The notes under the pieces were generated by a model. That model worked only from the letters and a program-made list of their open reading frames with translations. It had not been told where the DNA came from and searched no databases. From Streptomyces panaciradicis (GTDB lineage Bacteria > Actinomycetota > Actinomycetes > Streptomycetales > Streptomycetaceae): 52,260 nucleotides of DNA. A program made the position numbers and the translations under genes. Shown here piece by piece: positions 24,677 to 36,180 of the stretch (its first letter is position 1; every line of letters starts with the position of its first letter). The stretch covers positions 1-52,260 of the forward strand of contig NZ_JAMGBF010000004.1 in assembly GCF_023516615.1 (NCBI RefSeq), written 5' to 3'.

Positions 24677-25246
24677 CTAGAGCGTTTCGAGGAAGCCGAG
24701 TGCCACCCGCCAGGTGGCCTCGGCGGCCTCCTCGTCCCAGTCCGGCAGCCCGGGATCGGTGTAGAGGTGACCGGCGCCCGCGTACCGGTAGATCTCCACG
24801 TCCGCGCCCGCCCTGCCCATCTGCAGATACCAGGCGCTCAGCCAGTCGTCCGTCTCGAACGGGTCCGGTTCGGCCACGTGCAGCTGGACCGGCAGCTCGT
24901 CCACCGCGGCGTTCGGCGCGATGTCCGACGTGCCGTGCAGGAGCAGCAGGCCGCGGGCCTTGTCGTCGCCGAGCGCGAGGGTCTGCGCGATCGAGGCGCC
25001 CAGCGAGAAGCCCGCGTACACCAGGCCCCGCTCCGAGTAGGGCGCGGCGGCCAGCACCGCCCGCTTCAGCAGCTCGTCCTTGCCGATCTCGTCCTTGTGG
25101 GCCATGCCCTCCTCGACCGTCTCGAACGTGCGCCCGTCGAAGAGATCCGGGGTCCACACCTCGTGTCCGGCGCCGCGCAGCCGGTCCGCGGCCTCGCGCA
25201 CCGCGGGCCTGAGGCCGTAGGTCGAGTGAAAGAGCATGATGTTCAT
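24677..25246 (-). CDS. Dienelactone hydrolase family protein
   Basis: A 189-residue alpha/beta hydrolase of the dienelactone hydrolase type. It starts MNIMLFHSTYGLRPAVREAADRLR. The nucleophile elbow reads YAGFSLGASIAQTLAL (Gly-Phe-Ser-Leu-Gly), with a serine where dienelactone hydrolases proper have Cys. The Asp is probably in HVAEPDPFETDDWL and the His in YAGAGHLYTDPG. The length fits a minimal single-domain hydrolase. It is convergent with the preceding secreted-protein gene, with only 9 bp between stops. The substrate is unknown. No ribosome binding site is visible before the ATG. Confidence 0.88.
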   Translation of the reverse strand: MNIMLFHSTYGLRPAVREAADRLRGAGHEVWTPDLFDGRTFETVEEGMAHKDEIGKDELLKRAVLAAAPYSERGLVYAGFSLGASIAQTLALGDDKARGLLLLHGTSDIAPNAAVDELPVQLHVAEPDPFETDDWLSAWYLQMGRAGADVEIYRYAGAGHLYTDPGLPDWDEEAAEATWRVALGFLETL

Positions 25247-25340
25247 GAGGCCATGGTGCCAGCCGGGAGGGACGGCGCCGTCCGGCGGCCGTACCCGTTT
25301 ACCGCCGGAAGTCACATGTTCATGACCCCGCGAGGCCGGT

Positions 25341-25346
25341 TAGGTT
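25341..25346 (+). promoter_or_regulatory. -10 element of a probable leaderless promoter (mscS-like gene)
   Basis: TAGGTT lies 7 nt before the ATG at 25354, with no ribosome binding site between them. Confidence 0.5.
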
Positions 25347-25353
25347 CGCAGGC

Positions 25354-26457
25354 ATGGAGAACGTACTCCGCCCTCTGATCGTGATCGGCGGGTCGGTCGT
25401 GCTCACGCTGCTCATCGGCTGGGCCACCGACCTGCTGCTGCGCAAGGCCGACGAACGTGACAGCGAGACACAACTGTGGGGACTGCTGCGGCGCGGCAGG
25501 TTCCCCTACCAACTCGTGCTGTGCGCCGCCCTGCTCAGAGGCTCCTACGACCAGGCCCGGCTGACGCGCGAGCACCGGGTGGCCGTCGGCCAGTTCCTGA
25601 CCCTGGTCCTCATCGGGGCCGCCGCCTGGCTGGTGATCCGGATCGCCGCGGCGATCGTCGAGACCTCGTACACCCGTTACGCCCGTGCCCACCACGACGC
25701 CGCCCGGGTCCGCCGGGTGCGCACCCAGGTGTCGCTGATCATGCGGGTGGTCACCGCGATCGTCGGTGTGGTGGCCGTGGCCGCGATGCTGCTGACGTTC
25801 CCCGCGATGCGCGCGGCCGGCGCCTCCCTGCTGGCCTCGGCCGGCATCCTCGGCATCGTCGCCGGTGTCGCCGCCCAGTCGACGCTGAGCAACATGTTCG
25901 CCGGGCTGCAGATCGCCTTCGGCGACATGGTGCGCCTGGGCGACACGGTCGTGGTCGACGGCGAGTGGGGCACCGTCGAGGAGATCACGCTGACCTTCCT
26001 GACCGTGCGGACCTGGGACGAGCGGCGCATCACCATGCCCGTGTCGTACTTCACCTCGAAGCCGTTCGAGAACTGGTCGCGCGGCACCCCGCAGATGACC
26101 GGCATCGTCTACTGGCACCTGGACCACTCGGCGCCGGTCGAGGAGATGCGCGCCAAGCTCCGCGACATCCTGCGCCAGTGCCCCGCCTGGGACGGCCGCG
26201 ACTACGGCCTCGCGGTCACCGACTCGACGCCCAACACCATCCAGGTCCGCGCCCTGGTGACGGCCAAGGACGCGGACGACATCTGGACGGTGCGGGTCAC
26301 GGTCCGCGAGCAGATGGTCCGCTGGCTGAACGAACGCCATCCGCACGCCCTGCCACGCGTCAACACGGCGGAGGCGGTGCTGCCGCCGGGTCTGGTGCCG
26401 CACCAGGACGGCCACCGCCACCGCGCCTTCGAGACCCCGCGCACGGGGCGCGGCTGA
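25354..26457 (+). CDS. MscS family mechanosensitive ion channel
   Basis: A 367-residue small-conductance mechanosensitive channel. There are four hydrophobic segments: residues about 6-28, 81-101, 128-150 and the pore-lining helix around 155-185. The last reads ASLLASAGILGIVAGVAAQSTLSNMFAGLQIAF and is the most conserved region of the family. The beta domain follows (MVRLGDTVVVDGEWGTVEEITLTFLTVRTWDERRITMPVSYF) and then the alpha/beta C-terminal domain. The protein opens on membrane tension to release osmolytes. The C-terminus adds a charged His-rich tail. The start is leaderless in appearance. Confidence 0.95.
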   Translation: MENVLRPLIVIGGSVVLTLLIGWATDLLLRKADERDSETQLWGLLRRGRFPYQLVLCAALLRGSYDQARLTREHRVAVGQFLTLVLIGAAAWLVIRIAAAIVETSYTRYARAHHDAARVRRVRTQVSLIMRVVTAIVGVVAVAAMLLTFPAMRAAGASLLASAGILGIVAGVAAQSTLSNMFAGLQIAFGDMVRLGDTVVVDGEWGTVEEITLTFLTVRTWDERRITMPVSYFTSKPFENWSRGTPQMTGIVYWHLDHSAPVEEMRAKLRDILRQCPAWDGRDYGLAVTDSTPNTIQVRALVTAKDADDIWTVRVTVREQMVRWLNERHPHALPRVNTAEAVLPPGLVPHQDGHRHRAFETPRTGRG

Positions 26458-26463
26458 GGCCGC

Positions 26464-26483
26464 GCGGCGCACGGGGGCGCCGC
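26464..26483. terminator. Hairpin between convergent mscS-like and SDR genes
   Basis: GCGGCGC and GCGCCGC form a 7-bp stem with a 6-nt loop in the 26-bp gap. It touches the SDR stop codon. Confidence 0.5.
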
Positions 26484-27224
26484 TCAGTGTCCGCGCTCGG
26501 CGCCCCCGTTGACCTGGAGGATCTGTGAGGTCACATGTCCGGCCCCCGGTGACGCGAGCCAGTGCAGGGTCGCGGCGACGTCGCCGGGGGTGCCGGCGCG
26601 CCCGTTCGAGGTCTCGGCGACGAGCCGCTCGCGCCGGGCCGGGTCGATCCGCGGCCCGAAGAACTCGGTGTCCTCGATGTACCCCGGCGCCACCACGTTC
26701 GCGGTGATCCCGCGCGGCCCCAGCTCCCGCGCCAGATCGTGGGCGTACGGATGCAGCGCCGCCTTGGCGCCCGCGTACGCCCCGCTGCCCGATCCCCGGT
26801 AGGCGGCGATGGAGCTGACGAACAGCACCCGTCCGCCGGGAGAGGCGAGCCGGTCCTTGAGGGCCTCGGTCAGGAGCACGGCGGTCAGGGTGTTGATGCG
26901 GAAGTTGACGGTCCAGGCGTGGGCGACCCGGTCGAGCGGATCCGCGCTCCCGGCCGGCGGCTCCAGCTGTCCGTTGCCCCCGGCGCCGTGGACCAGGACG
27001 TCCACCGTCCCGAACTCCCGCGCCACGAAGTCCGCGACACCGCGCACGGCGGCCGGGTCGCCGAGATCGGCGGCGTACGTCGAGGCGCCGGGCACGTCGG
27101 CCCGCTTCAGCACCTCCTCGCGCCGTCCGAGCAGCAGGACCCGGTCCCCGTCCGCCGCGAAGAGCCGGGCCGCCGCGAGCCCGATTCCCGTACCGCCACC
27201 GCTGATCACCACGTTGCGAGCCAT
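26484..27224 (-). CDS. Short-chain dehydrogenase/reductase
   Basis: A 246-residue classical SDR. The Rossmann cofactor motif is SGGGTGIGLAAARLF (residues 8-22). The basic LLGRREEVLKR after strand 2 suggests NADP preference, and NAG is replaced by HGAGGNG. Catalytic residues appear in VLFVSSIAAYRG (Ser) and GAYAGAKAALHPY (Tyr-x3-Lys). The C-terminal GGAERGH is normal. The substrate is unknown. The ATG follows TAGGGT by 6 nt with no ribosome binding site, suggesting leaderless initiation. Confidence 0.93.
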   Translation of the reverse strand: MARNVVISGGGTGIGLAAARLFAADGDRVLLLGRREEVLKRADVPGASTYAADLGDPAAVRGVADFVAREFGTVDVLVHGAGGNGQLEPPAGSADPLDRVAHAWTVNFRINTLTAVLLTEALKDRLASPGGRVLFVSSIAAYRGSGSGAYAGAKAALHPYAHDLARELGPRGITANVVAPGYIEDTEFFGPRIDPARRERLVAETSNGRAGTPGDVAATLHWLASPGAGHVTSQILQVNGGAERGH

Positions 27225-27230
27225 GATCCG

Positions 27231-27236
27231 ACCCTA
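27231..27236 (-). promoter_or_regulatory. -10 element of a probable leaderless promoter (SDR gene)
   Basis: TAGGGT on the minus strand, 6 nt before the ATG at 27224. Confidence 0.5.
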
Positions 27237-27272
27237 GGCACGGGACGCCCCCGTCCCGCAACCGCATTGCGC

Positions 27273-28859
27273 TCAGCGCAGGCTGCGTACGTCGAGATGG
27301 CGCAGCACCCGGTCCACGACCTCCGGATCTGCCCCCGGCTCGTTCCGCGCCGCCAGCACCTCGTGCCGGGCGGCGCTCAGCAGCTCGCCCTGGATCCGCC
27401 GCATCCGCTTCAGCCGCCGCACCCGCAGCTCGTGCGCCTCGCGCCGCTCCTCCTCCCCCAGGTCAGGGCTGATCCGCACCCCGATCTCGAAGGCCCGCCG
27501 CAGCATCTGCTCGGACAGCTCCTCCGGCAGCTCCTCGACCTCCTCGATCTCCCGCAGCCGGCGCTTGGCCGCCTTGGCCGCCCGCACGGCGAGCTCCCGC
27601 TCGAACTTCTTCTCGCGCTCGGTGTCGGACTGCACGCCGAGCTTCTTCACGAGCCAGGGCAGGGTCAGTCCCTGCAGCACCAGCGTGCCCATGATCACGC
27701 CGAAGGCGATGAAGATGATCTCGTCCCGGTCGGGGAAGGCCGACCCGGCGTCCGTCTTCAGCGGGATCGCCAGGGCCAGGGCGACCGAGGCCACGCCCCG
27801 CATGCCGGACCACCACATGACGACGGTCTCCCGCCAGCCCGTCGGGATGTCCTCGTCGTGGTCCCGCTTGGCGTGCAGCCGCTGGGTCAGCCAGGTCGCC
27901 GGCAGCAGGTACACCAGGCGGACCAGGACGACCACGCCGAGGATCAACGCCGACCAGGCCAGCAGCTCGCCCCACCGCCCGGACGCCGTCCGGATGGCGT
28001 TGTGCAGCTCCAGGCCGATCAGCCCGAAGGCGACGCCGGTGACGAGCGTGTCGACGATGTCCCAGAAGGTGTGCCCGGCGAGCCGTGTCATCACGTCGTC
28101 GGGGTCGGTGGCGTACTCCGCGAGGAACAGCGCGGTGGTCAGCACGGCGAGCACACCGGAGCCGTGCAGCTCCTCGGCCAGGACGTACGAGGCGTACGGC
28201 ACCAGCAGCGTCAGGCCGACCTGCAGGGTCGCGTCGCCCAGCAGGTCGAGGAGCCGGTTGGCGCCCCAGCCCAGGGCGACGCCCACCGCGACCGCGACCA
28301 CGGCGGACAGCACGAGGTCGAGCGCCGCCCGCGCCGCGTGGAACTCCCCGCTGACGGCGGCGGCCACCGCCACGTGGTACAGCACGATCGCCGTCACGTC
28401 GTTGAACAGGCCCTCGCCCTCCAGGATGGACACCAGCCGGCGCGGCAGCCCGAGCTGGCCCGCGACCGCCGTGGCGGCGACCGGGTCGGGCGGCGCGACC
28501 AGGGCGCCGAGGGCGACGGCGGCGGCGACGGGCAGCCCCGGCACGACGGCGTGCGCGACCGCGGCCACGCACACGGTGGTGACGAAGACCAGCGCCACCG
28601 CCAGCAGGAAGATCGGCCTGATGTTCGCCGCGAACTGCCGCCACGAGGTCCGCCGCACGGCCGCGTACAGCAGCGGGGGCAGCAGCAGGGGCAGGATCAG
28701 ATCCGGCGGGACATTGACGTCGGGCACGAAGTCGGCGACGGCGAGGACGATCCCGAGGAGGGTCATCAGGACCGGCGCGGGCAGCCCGAACCGGTCCCCC
28801 ACCGGCACGCTCAGTACGGCCCCGAGCAACAGCACGAACAGCAGGGCCAACTGATCCAC
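27273..28859 (-). CDS. Na+/H+ antiporter, CPA1 (NhaP-like) family
   Basis: A 528-residue membrane protein with about 12 hydrophobic segments in the first 410 residues. The CPA1 signature LEGEGLFNDVTAIVLY carries the conserved Asp that binds the cation, and GALVAPPDPVAATAV is also typical. The last ~110 residues are a charged, coiled-coil-like cytoplasmic tail (KKFERELAVRAAKAAKRRLREIEEVEELPEEL). The GTG at 28859 is 8 nt after GGAG. It exchanges protons for sodium or another monovalent cation in pH and salt homeostasis. Confidence 0.95.
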   Translation of the reverse strand: MDQLALLFVLLLGAVLSVPVGDRFGLPAPVLMTLLGIVLAVADFVPDVNVPPDLILPLLLPPLLYAAVRRTSWRQFAANIRPIFLLAVALVFVTTVCVAAVAHAVVPGLPVAAAVALGALVAPPDPVAATAVAGQLGLPRRLVSILEGEGLFNDVTAIVLYHVAVAAAVSGEFHAARAALDLVLSAVVAVAVGVALGWGANRLLDLLGDATLQVGLTLLVPYASYVLAEELHGSGVLAVLTTALFLAEYATDPDDVMTRLAGHTFWDIVDTLVTGVAFGLIGLELHNAIRTASGRWGELLAWSALILGVVVLVRLVYLLPATWLTQRLHAKRDHDEDIPTGWRETVVMWWSGMRGVASVALALAIPLKTDAGSAFPDRDEIIFIAFGVIMGTLVLQGLTLPWLVKKLGVQSDTEREKKFERELAVRAAKAAKRRLREIEEVEELPEELSEQMLRRAFEIGVRISPDLGEEERREAHELRVRRLKRMRRIQGELLSAARHEVLAARNEPGADPEVVDRVLRHLDVRSLR

Positions 28860-28944
28860 GGTCAGCGCTCCGGAAGATCGACGTCCGACGGGCAGACCTC
28901 CAGCCTGCCACGACGCCGACCCGACCTGCGCTTTCGGCCCCCTG

Positions 28945-29418
28945 CTACAGAGCGCGCCGCATCGCCCGGTGCGCGATGCCCGCCTCCAGGTACTCCGGCC
29001 CGTACGCCTCGTACCCGAGCCGCTCGTAGAACCCCAGGGCGTGCGTCTGGGCGTGCAGATCCACGGCCGTCAGCCCCCGCGCGCGGGCCGCGTCCTCGAT
29101 GGCCCGGACCAGCGCGACGCCGATTCCCAGACCCCGCGCCTCCCGGGCGACCGCGAGCCGCCCGAGCGACCCCACGGACAAGTCGCCGCCGACCTTGGCC
29201 GTGGCCGCCTCCCCGTGCAGCAGCCGCCCGGTGCCGAGCGTGAACCCGTCCTCCCGCACGGCCAGCACATGCACGGCCACGGCGTCGTACGCGTCGTACT
29301 CGATGTCCTCGGGCACGCCCTGCTCGCCGACGAAGACCTCCTTGCGGACGGCGAAGCAGGCCTCCAGGTCGGCGGGGTCCTCGGCGACGCGCACCTCGTA
29401 CGCGGGCGTGCCGCTCAT
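28945..29418 (-). CDS. GNAT family N-acetyltransferase
   Basis: A 157-residue acetyltransferase of the ElaA-like GNAT type. The acetyl-CoA loop is [24 protein letters not shown] (R-x-x-G-x-G). The start of the domain, [25 protein letters not shown], is typical of the ElaA-like group, and the C-terminal strand is [12 protein letters not shown]. The substrate is unknown. Its ATG overlaps the TGA of the upstream pseudouridine synthase gene (ATGA), so it is translationally coupled to that gene. Confidence 0.93.
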   Translation of the reverse strand: MSGTPAYEVRVAEDPADLEACFAVRKEVFVGEQGVPEDIEYDAYDAVAVHVLAVREDGFTLGTGRLLHGEAATAKVGGDLSVGSLGRLAVAREARGLGIGVALVRAIEDAARARGLTAVDLHAQTHALGFYERLGYEAYGPEYLEAGIAHRAMRRAL

Positions 29419-30359
29419 CCGTAGGTCTCCTCGCGGACCTGGTCCAGCGCCTTCTGCAGGTCGGCCGGGTAGTCGCTGGAGAACTCCACCCACTGCCCGT
29501 CGCCGGGGTGCTCGAAGCCGAGGCGGACGGCGTGCAGCCACTGCCGGGTCAGGTGCAGCCGCTTCGCCAGGGTCGGGTCGGCGCCGTACGTGAGGTCGCC
29601 GACGCAGGGGTGGCGGTGGGCGGCCATGTGGACCCGGATCTGGTGGGTGCGGCCGGTCTCCAGCTTCACGTCGAGCAGGGAGGCGGAGCGGAACGCCTCG
29701 ATGAGGTCGTAGTGCGTCACGGAGGGCTTGCCCTCGGCCGTGACCGCCCACTTGTAGTCGTGCTGGGGGTGACGGCCGATGGGCGCGTCGATGGTGCCGC
29801 TGGTCGGGTCCGGGTGGCCCTGCACGAGCGTGTGGTAGCGCTTGTCGACCGTGCGCTCCTTGAACTGGCGCTTGAGCGAGGTGTACGCGTACTCGGACTT
29901 GGCGACGACCATCAGGCCGGAGGTGCCGACGTCGAGGCGGTGCACGATGCCCTGGCGCTCGGCGGCGCCGGAGGTGGAGATGCGGTAGCCGGCCGCGGCG
30001 AGGCCCCCGATGACCGTCGGCCCGGTCCAGCCCGGCGACGGGTGCGCGGCCACGCCCACCGGCTTGACGATCACCACCACGTCGTCGTCGTCGTGCACGA
30101 TCTCCATGCCCTCGACGGGCTCCGCGACGACCTGCACGGGCGCGGGCGCCTGCGGCATCTCGACCTCGAGCCAGGCGCCGCCGTGCACCCGCTCCGACTT
30201 CCCGACCACCGATCCGTCGACCATGACCTTCCCCGCCGCGGCGAGCTCGGCCGCCTTCGTGCGGGAGAAGCCGAACATGCGGGAGATGGCGGCGTCGACG
30301 CGCTCGCCCTCCAGGCCGTCGGGCACGGGCAGGGTTCGGATCTCGGGAATCGTGCTCAC
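29415..30359 (-). CDS. rluD: RluD/RluA-family 23S rRNA pseudouridine synthase
   Basis: A 314-residue protein with an N-terminal S4 RNA-binding domain (about residues 17-75, [30 protein letters not shown]) and a pseudouridine synthase domain. The catalytic motif is [19 protein letters not shown] with the nucleophilic Asp. The later [27 protein letters not shown] is also family-typical. RluD proper modifies U1911, U1915 and U1917 of helix 69; the exact target here is inferred. The GTG at 30359 has CATACT 6 nt upstream. It lies between lspA and the GNAT gene. Confidence 0.93.
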   Translation of the reverse strand: MSTIPEIRTLPVPDGLEGERVDAAISRMFGFSRTKAAELAAAGKVMVDGSVVGKSERVHGGAWLEVEMPQAPAPVQVVAEPVEGMEIVHDDDDVVVIVKPVGVAAHPSPGWTGPTVIGGLAAAGYRISTSGAAERQGIVHRLDVGTSGLMVVAKSEYAYTSLKRQFKERTVDKRYHTLVQGHPDPTSGTIDAPIGRHPQHDYKWAVTAEGKPSVTHYDLIEAFRSASLLDVKLETGRTHQIRVHMAAHRHPCVGDLTYGADPTLAKRLHLTRQWLHAVRLGFEHPGDGQWVEFSSDYPADLQKALDQVREETYG

Positions 30360-30365
30360 CCGTCG

Positions 30366-30371
30366 AGTATG
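30366..30371 (-). promoter_or_regulatory. Possible -10 element, rluD
   Basis: CATACT on the minus strand 6 nt before the GTG at 30359. It suggests an additional leaderless start inside the lspA-rluD unit. Confidence 0.35.
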
Positions 30372-30417
30372 CCGGACACCGCCGGCCGCCCCGACCGGGC
30401 CTGTGGAAAACCGGGGC

Positions 30418-30993
30418 TCAGTCCTTGTGGACGGTGCCGTCCGGGTCGAGGCCCCGGAAGGACAGGAGCACGATCAGCACACCGCCGCAGACGATCGCCG
30501 AGTCGGCCAGGTTGAAGACGGCGAAGCCCTTGGGCGCGATGAAGTCGACGACCGCGCCCTCGAAGATGCCCGGCGAGCGGAAGATCCGGTCGGTGAGGTT
30601 GCCCAGCGCACCGCCCAGCAGCAGGCCGAGCGCGATCGCCCAGGGCAGGCTGTAGAGCTTGCGGGCGAGGCGGACGATCACCACGATCACCGCCGCCGCG
30701 ATCACCGTGAAGATCACGGTGAAGGCCTCCCCGAAACCGAAGGCCGCGCCCGCGTTGCGGATCGCCTCCAGCTTCAGCCAGTCCCCGACGACCTCGATCG
30801 GGGCGTGATGCTCCAGCTTGGCGACCACGAGCAGCTTGCTGCCGAGGTCGAGGAGGTAGGCGAAGGCGGCGACCGCGAACAGCACGGCGATCCTGCGCCT
30901 GCCCTCGGGGCGCGCGACCGTGTCCTGCCGCGATGCGGACCCCGCCGCCTCTGGGGTATCCGGCGTACCGATGATGCGCTCCGCCTCTGCCAC
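30418..30993 (-). CDS. lspA: Prolipoprotein signal peptidase
   Basis: A 191-residue type II signal peptidase that cleaves lipoprotein signal peptides ahead of the lipidated cysteine. A 32-residue cytoplasmic extension precedes four transmembrane helices. The two aspartate-bearing motifs of the catalytic dyad are GNLTDRIFR and [20 protein letters not shown] (NxG-x-A-F) is also conserved. GAGGGA lies 5 nt before the GTG. It is upstream of rluD, a common arrangement. Confidence 0.96.
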   Translation of the reverse strand: MAEAERIIGTPDTPEAAGSASRQDTVARPEGRRRIAVLFAVAAFAYLLDLGSKLLVVAKLEHHAPIEVVGDWLKLEAIRNAGAAFGFGEAFTVIFTVIAAAVIVVIVRLARKLYSLPWAIALGLLLGGALGNLTDRIFRSPGIFEGAVVDFIAPKGFAVFNLADSAIVCGGVLIVLLSFRGLDPDGTVHKD

Positions 30994-31054
30994 GTGAGTC
31001 CCTCGACCTAGGTACCTGACTGAGGACGAGGGTACGACACGCGCGTGTGAGCAC

Positions 31055-32272
31055 TCAGTACCGGCGTTCCTGCTTCTGCTTGCACTCCACGCACAGGGTG
31101 GCCCGCGGGAAGGCCTGCATGCGGGCCTTGCCGATCGGGTTGCCGCAGTTCTCGCACAGGCCGTACGTGCCCGCGTCCAGCCGCTGCAGGGCGTGCTCGG
31201 TCTGCGTGAGCATCTCGCGCGCGTTGGCGGCGAGCGCCATCTCGTGCTCGCGCGTGATGTTCTTCGTGCCGGTGTCCGCCTGGTCGTCGCCGGCGCCGTC
31301 CCCGGAGTCCCGCATCAGGCCCTGCAGGGCGGCCTCGGAGGAGGAGATCTCGTCGCTCAGCCGCTGCTGCTCGGACTGCAGCTCGGCGCGCGCCTCCTCG
31401 ACCTCCTCCGTCGTCCAGGGGTCCTCTCCGGGGCGTACCGCCAGCTCGCCCGGCTCCACCGCCGCGGCGAGGCGTGCCTTGGGTACGGCGCTCTTCGCCG
31501 CCGTGGCCGTGCCAGGAGTCTTCTTCGCAACCACTGTCGTGGCTCCCGTCTGCTCCGCGGCCTGCGCCGCGCCCGCCTTCTTGGCCGTGCTCTCGTTCTT
31601 CTCGCCCGCGCTCGCGGGGGCGACCGCCTTCCCGGCGCCCCCTCCCGCACGCGCCGCCGTCTTCTTGGCGGCACGCTTGCGTGGAGCGGCCTCCTCGGCG
31701 GCGCCCTTCCCGGCCGCCTTCCCGGCCACCGCTTTCGCCGCCGTCTCCTTCTTCGGCGCGGCCTTCTTGGCCACCGTCTTCTTCCCGGCGGCCTTCTTAC
31801 CCACCCCCGACCTTCCGGCACCCGCCTCACCGGCCGCCGCCTTACCGACGGCCGCCGTCTTGGCCCCCGCTTCAGCGGCCCCCGCCGTACCGGCCGCCGC
31901 CTTCGCAGCTCCCGCCGTCCGGGCAGCACCCGCCGTCTTCGCAGCTCCTGCAGCCTTTGCGGCACCGGCCGTCTTCGCAGCTCCCGTCGCCTTCGCGGCA
32001 CCCGTCGCCTTCCCCGCGGCCCGCTTGCTCGTGGGCTTCGCCTCGGGCGCCGGCTCGGTCTCCGGAGGCGGCCCGGAGCCCTTCGCCGCGGCGGCGCCCC
32101 GCACCCTCTTCACCGGCTCCGCGCTCTGCTCCGCCTTCGCCGCCCCGCCCGCGCGCCCGCCGGCCCCGCCCCGCGCGCTCTTCTTCCCGCTCACATCCTT
32201 GGCCGCACCGCCCGGGGCCTGTGTGGACCTGCCGGGCGCCGAATGCTGTACGGCGGTCTTCTTCGCCACCAT
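31055..32272 (-). CDS. DksA/TraR zinc-finger protein with long Lys/Ala-rich N-terminal region
   Basis: A 405-residue protein. The C-terminal ~120 residues form a DksA/TraR-type unit: a helical coiled coil ([33 protein letters not shown]) and a four-cysteine zinc finger [26 protein letters not shown]. DksA proteins bind the RNA polymerase secondary channel. The N-terminal ~280 residues are low-complexity, made of AAK, AAKKT and AGAAKT units like the tail of histone H1-type or HupS proteins, and probably bind nucleic acid. The acidic DxxDxA tip motif of DksA is not obvious, so activity on polymerase is uncertain. The ATG follows AAGGGG with 8 nt spacing. Confidence 0.9.
   Translation of the reverse strand: MVAKKTAVQHSAPGRSTQAPGGAAKDVSGKKSARGGAGGRAGGAAKAEQSAEPVKRVRGAAAAKGSGPPPETEPAPEAKPTSKRAAGKATGAAKATGAAKTAGAAKAAGAAKTAGAARTAGAAKAAAGTAGAAEAGAKTAAVGKAAAGEAGAGRSGVGKKAAGKKTVAKKAAPKKETAAKAVAGKAAGKGAAEEAAPRKRAAKKTAARAGGGAGKAVAPASAGEKNESTAKKAGAAQAAEQTGATTVVAKKTPGTATAAKSAVPKARLAAAVEPGELAVRPGEDPWTTEEVEEARAELQSEQQRLSDEISSSEAALQGLMRDSGDGAGDDQADTGTKNITREHEMALAANAREMLTQTEHALQRLDAGTYGLCENCGNPIGKARMQAFPRATLCVECKQKQERRY
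31880..32015 (-). repeat. 18-bp degenerate tandem repeat coding AGAAKT/A units
   Basis: Within the DksA-like gene, 18-bp units similar to GCCGTCTTCGCAGCTCCC repeat about seven times, coding AAKxAG-type hexapeptides. The tail length is therefore likely to vary between strains by slippage or recombination. Confidence 0.75.
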
Positions 32273-32557
32273 GGCCGCGGCCCCTTCACATATTGTGATC
32301 TTGCACGCGAATCGTGCTGGGACGATAAATCGACTTGAGTCCCGCGGCAACGGGGCACACCGCCCGATTCGCCCGGCTCGCGCATGCCGCTCCGCGAGCC
32401 TGCATCCGTTGTGCCCACCTCCTCGCGGCATAATCCGCCGGACCGTGCGTCCCGGAATGCGAACACGCGTACCGCTCCATTCGGGTCATCTCCGCTCCCC
32501 CGGCACCCCTGTCACCGGAGCTCCGAAAACCGGTCGGCCGCTGTCCGCGCGGCGCCG
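32273..32557. other. Divergent intergenic region, dksA-like gene and ileS
   Basis: About 285 bp upstream of both genes. It holds the promoter for the DksA-like gene (AT-rich CACAATATGTG just before its ribosome binding site) and the upstream part of the ileS promoter. No conserved open reading frame or other structure was recognised. Confidence 0.6.
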
Positions 32558-32563
32558 TACACT
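32558..32563 (+). promoter_or_regulatory. ileS: Probable ileS -10 element
   Basis: TACACT is a good -10 match. It would start transcription near 32570, just ahead of Stem I of the T-box. The -35 region (GTCGGC-like, about 32533) is weak. Confidence 0.5.
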
Positions 32564-32574
32564 GGGCGGAGCGA

Positions 32575-32867
32575 AAAGCGTGGATGGGGACGAGTAGCGG
32601 CGTACGCAGCCCAGAGCGACCCGGGGACGGTGGAAGCCCGGGGGCGAGCGCGACGTGAAGATCACCCCGGAGCCGCCGGAAGAAAGCCGCAGCCGCGGCC
32701 GTAGAACCGGCATCGCGACCCCAATGAGGGGGCTCATCGGCGCACACCCCGCGCCGGCGGGCCAAGGAGGGTGGTACCGCGGGAGCGCGCCGAAACCGGC
32801 GTAGGGAAGCATTCGGCTCTCGTCCCTCCGGACGGAAGGCAGCAAGTCCGCCGGAGGAAGCTCGCTG
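32575..32867 (+). promoter_or_regulatory. T-box riboswitch controlling ileS translation
   Basis: Stem I is closed by GGGG (32586-32589) with CCCC (32665-32668). It contains AGTA (32593-32596) opposite GAAG and the specifier ATC (32661-32663), an isoleucine codon. The T-box sequence AGGGTGGTACCGCGG is at 32768-32782, and its UGGU matches tRNA ending ACCA. CGTCCCT (32821-32827) can pair with AGGG of the T-box (antisequestrator); alternatively CCTCCGG (32825-32831) pairs with CCGGAGG (32851-32857), which holds the ribosome binding site. Uncharged tRNA-Ile should thus free the ribosome binding site. There is no U tract, consistent with translational and not transcriptional control. Confidence 0.92.
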
Positions 32868-36005
<3,138 letters not shown>

Positions 36006-36023
36006 TCCTCGCCGACGGCGGCT

Positions 36024-36067
36024 GAAGGGGCGCGGGGAACCGTTCAATCGGTTCCCCGCGCCCCTTC
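36024..36067 (+). terminator. ileS terminator
   Basis: A perfect 19-bp stem (36024-36042 with 36049-36067) around the loop TTCAAT, 19 bp after the ileS stop. It is symmetric and could work in both directions. Confidence 0.85.
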
Positions 36068-36090
36068 CGTTCGGCAGAGTCAACCCGCGT

Positions 36091-36134
36091 AAAAGGGGCG
36101 AGCCCCGGACCGGAGTCCGGGGCTCGCCCCTTTT
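36091..36134 (-). terminator. divIVA terminator (bidirectional)
   Basis: A perfect 20-bp stem (36091-36110 with 36115-36134) and a 4-nt CGGA loop, ending in an A/T-rich AAAA/TTTT base so that both strands carry a U run. It lies 47 bp from the divIVA stop at 36181. Confidence 0.85.
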
Positions 36135-36180
36135 GAACGCTGCCGACGCCTACGGCGTACTACTCACCGTGCCGCGGCCG

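Noticed and set aside
26562..29243. 893-codon plus-strand open frame over the SDR and antiporter genes
   Set aside because: It spans two genes with clear motifs on the other strand and reads as Arg/Gln/Pro/His-rich noise.
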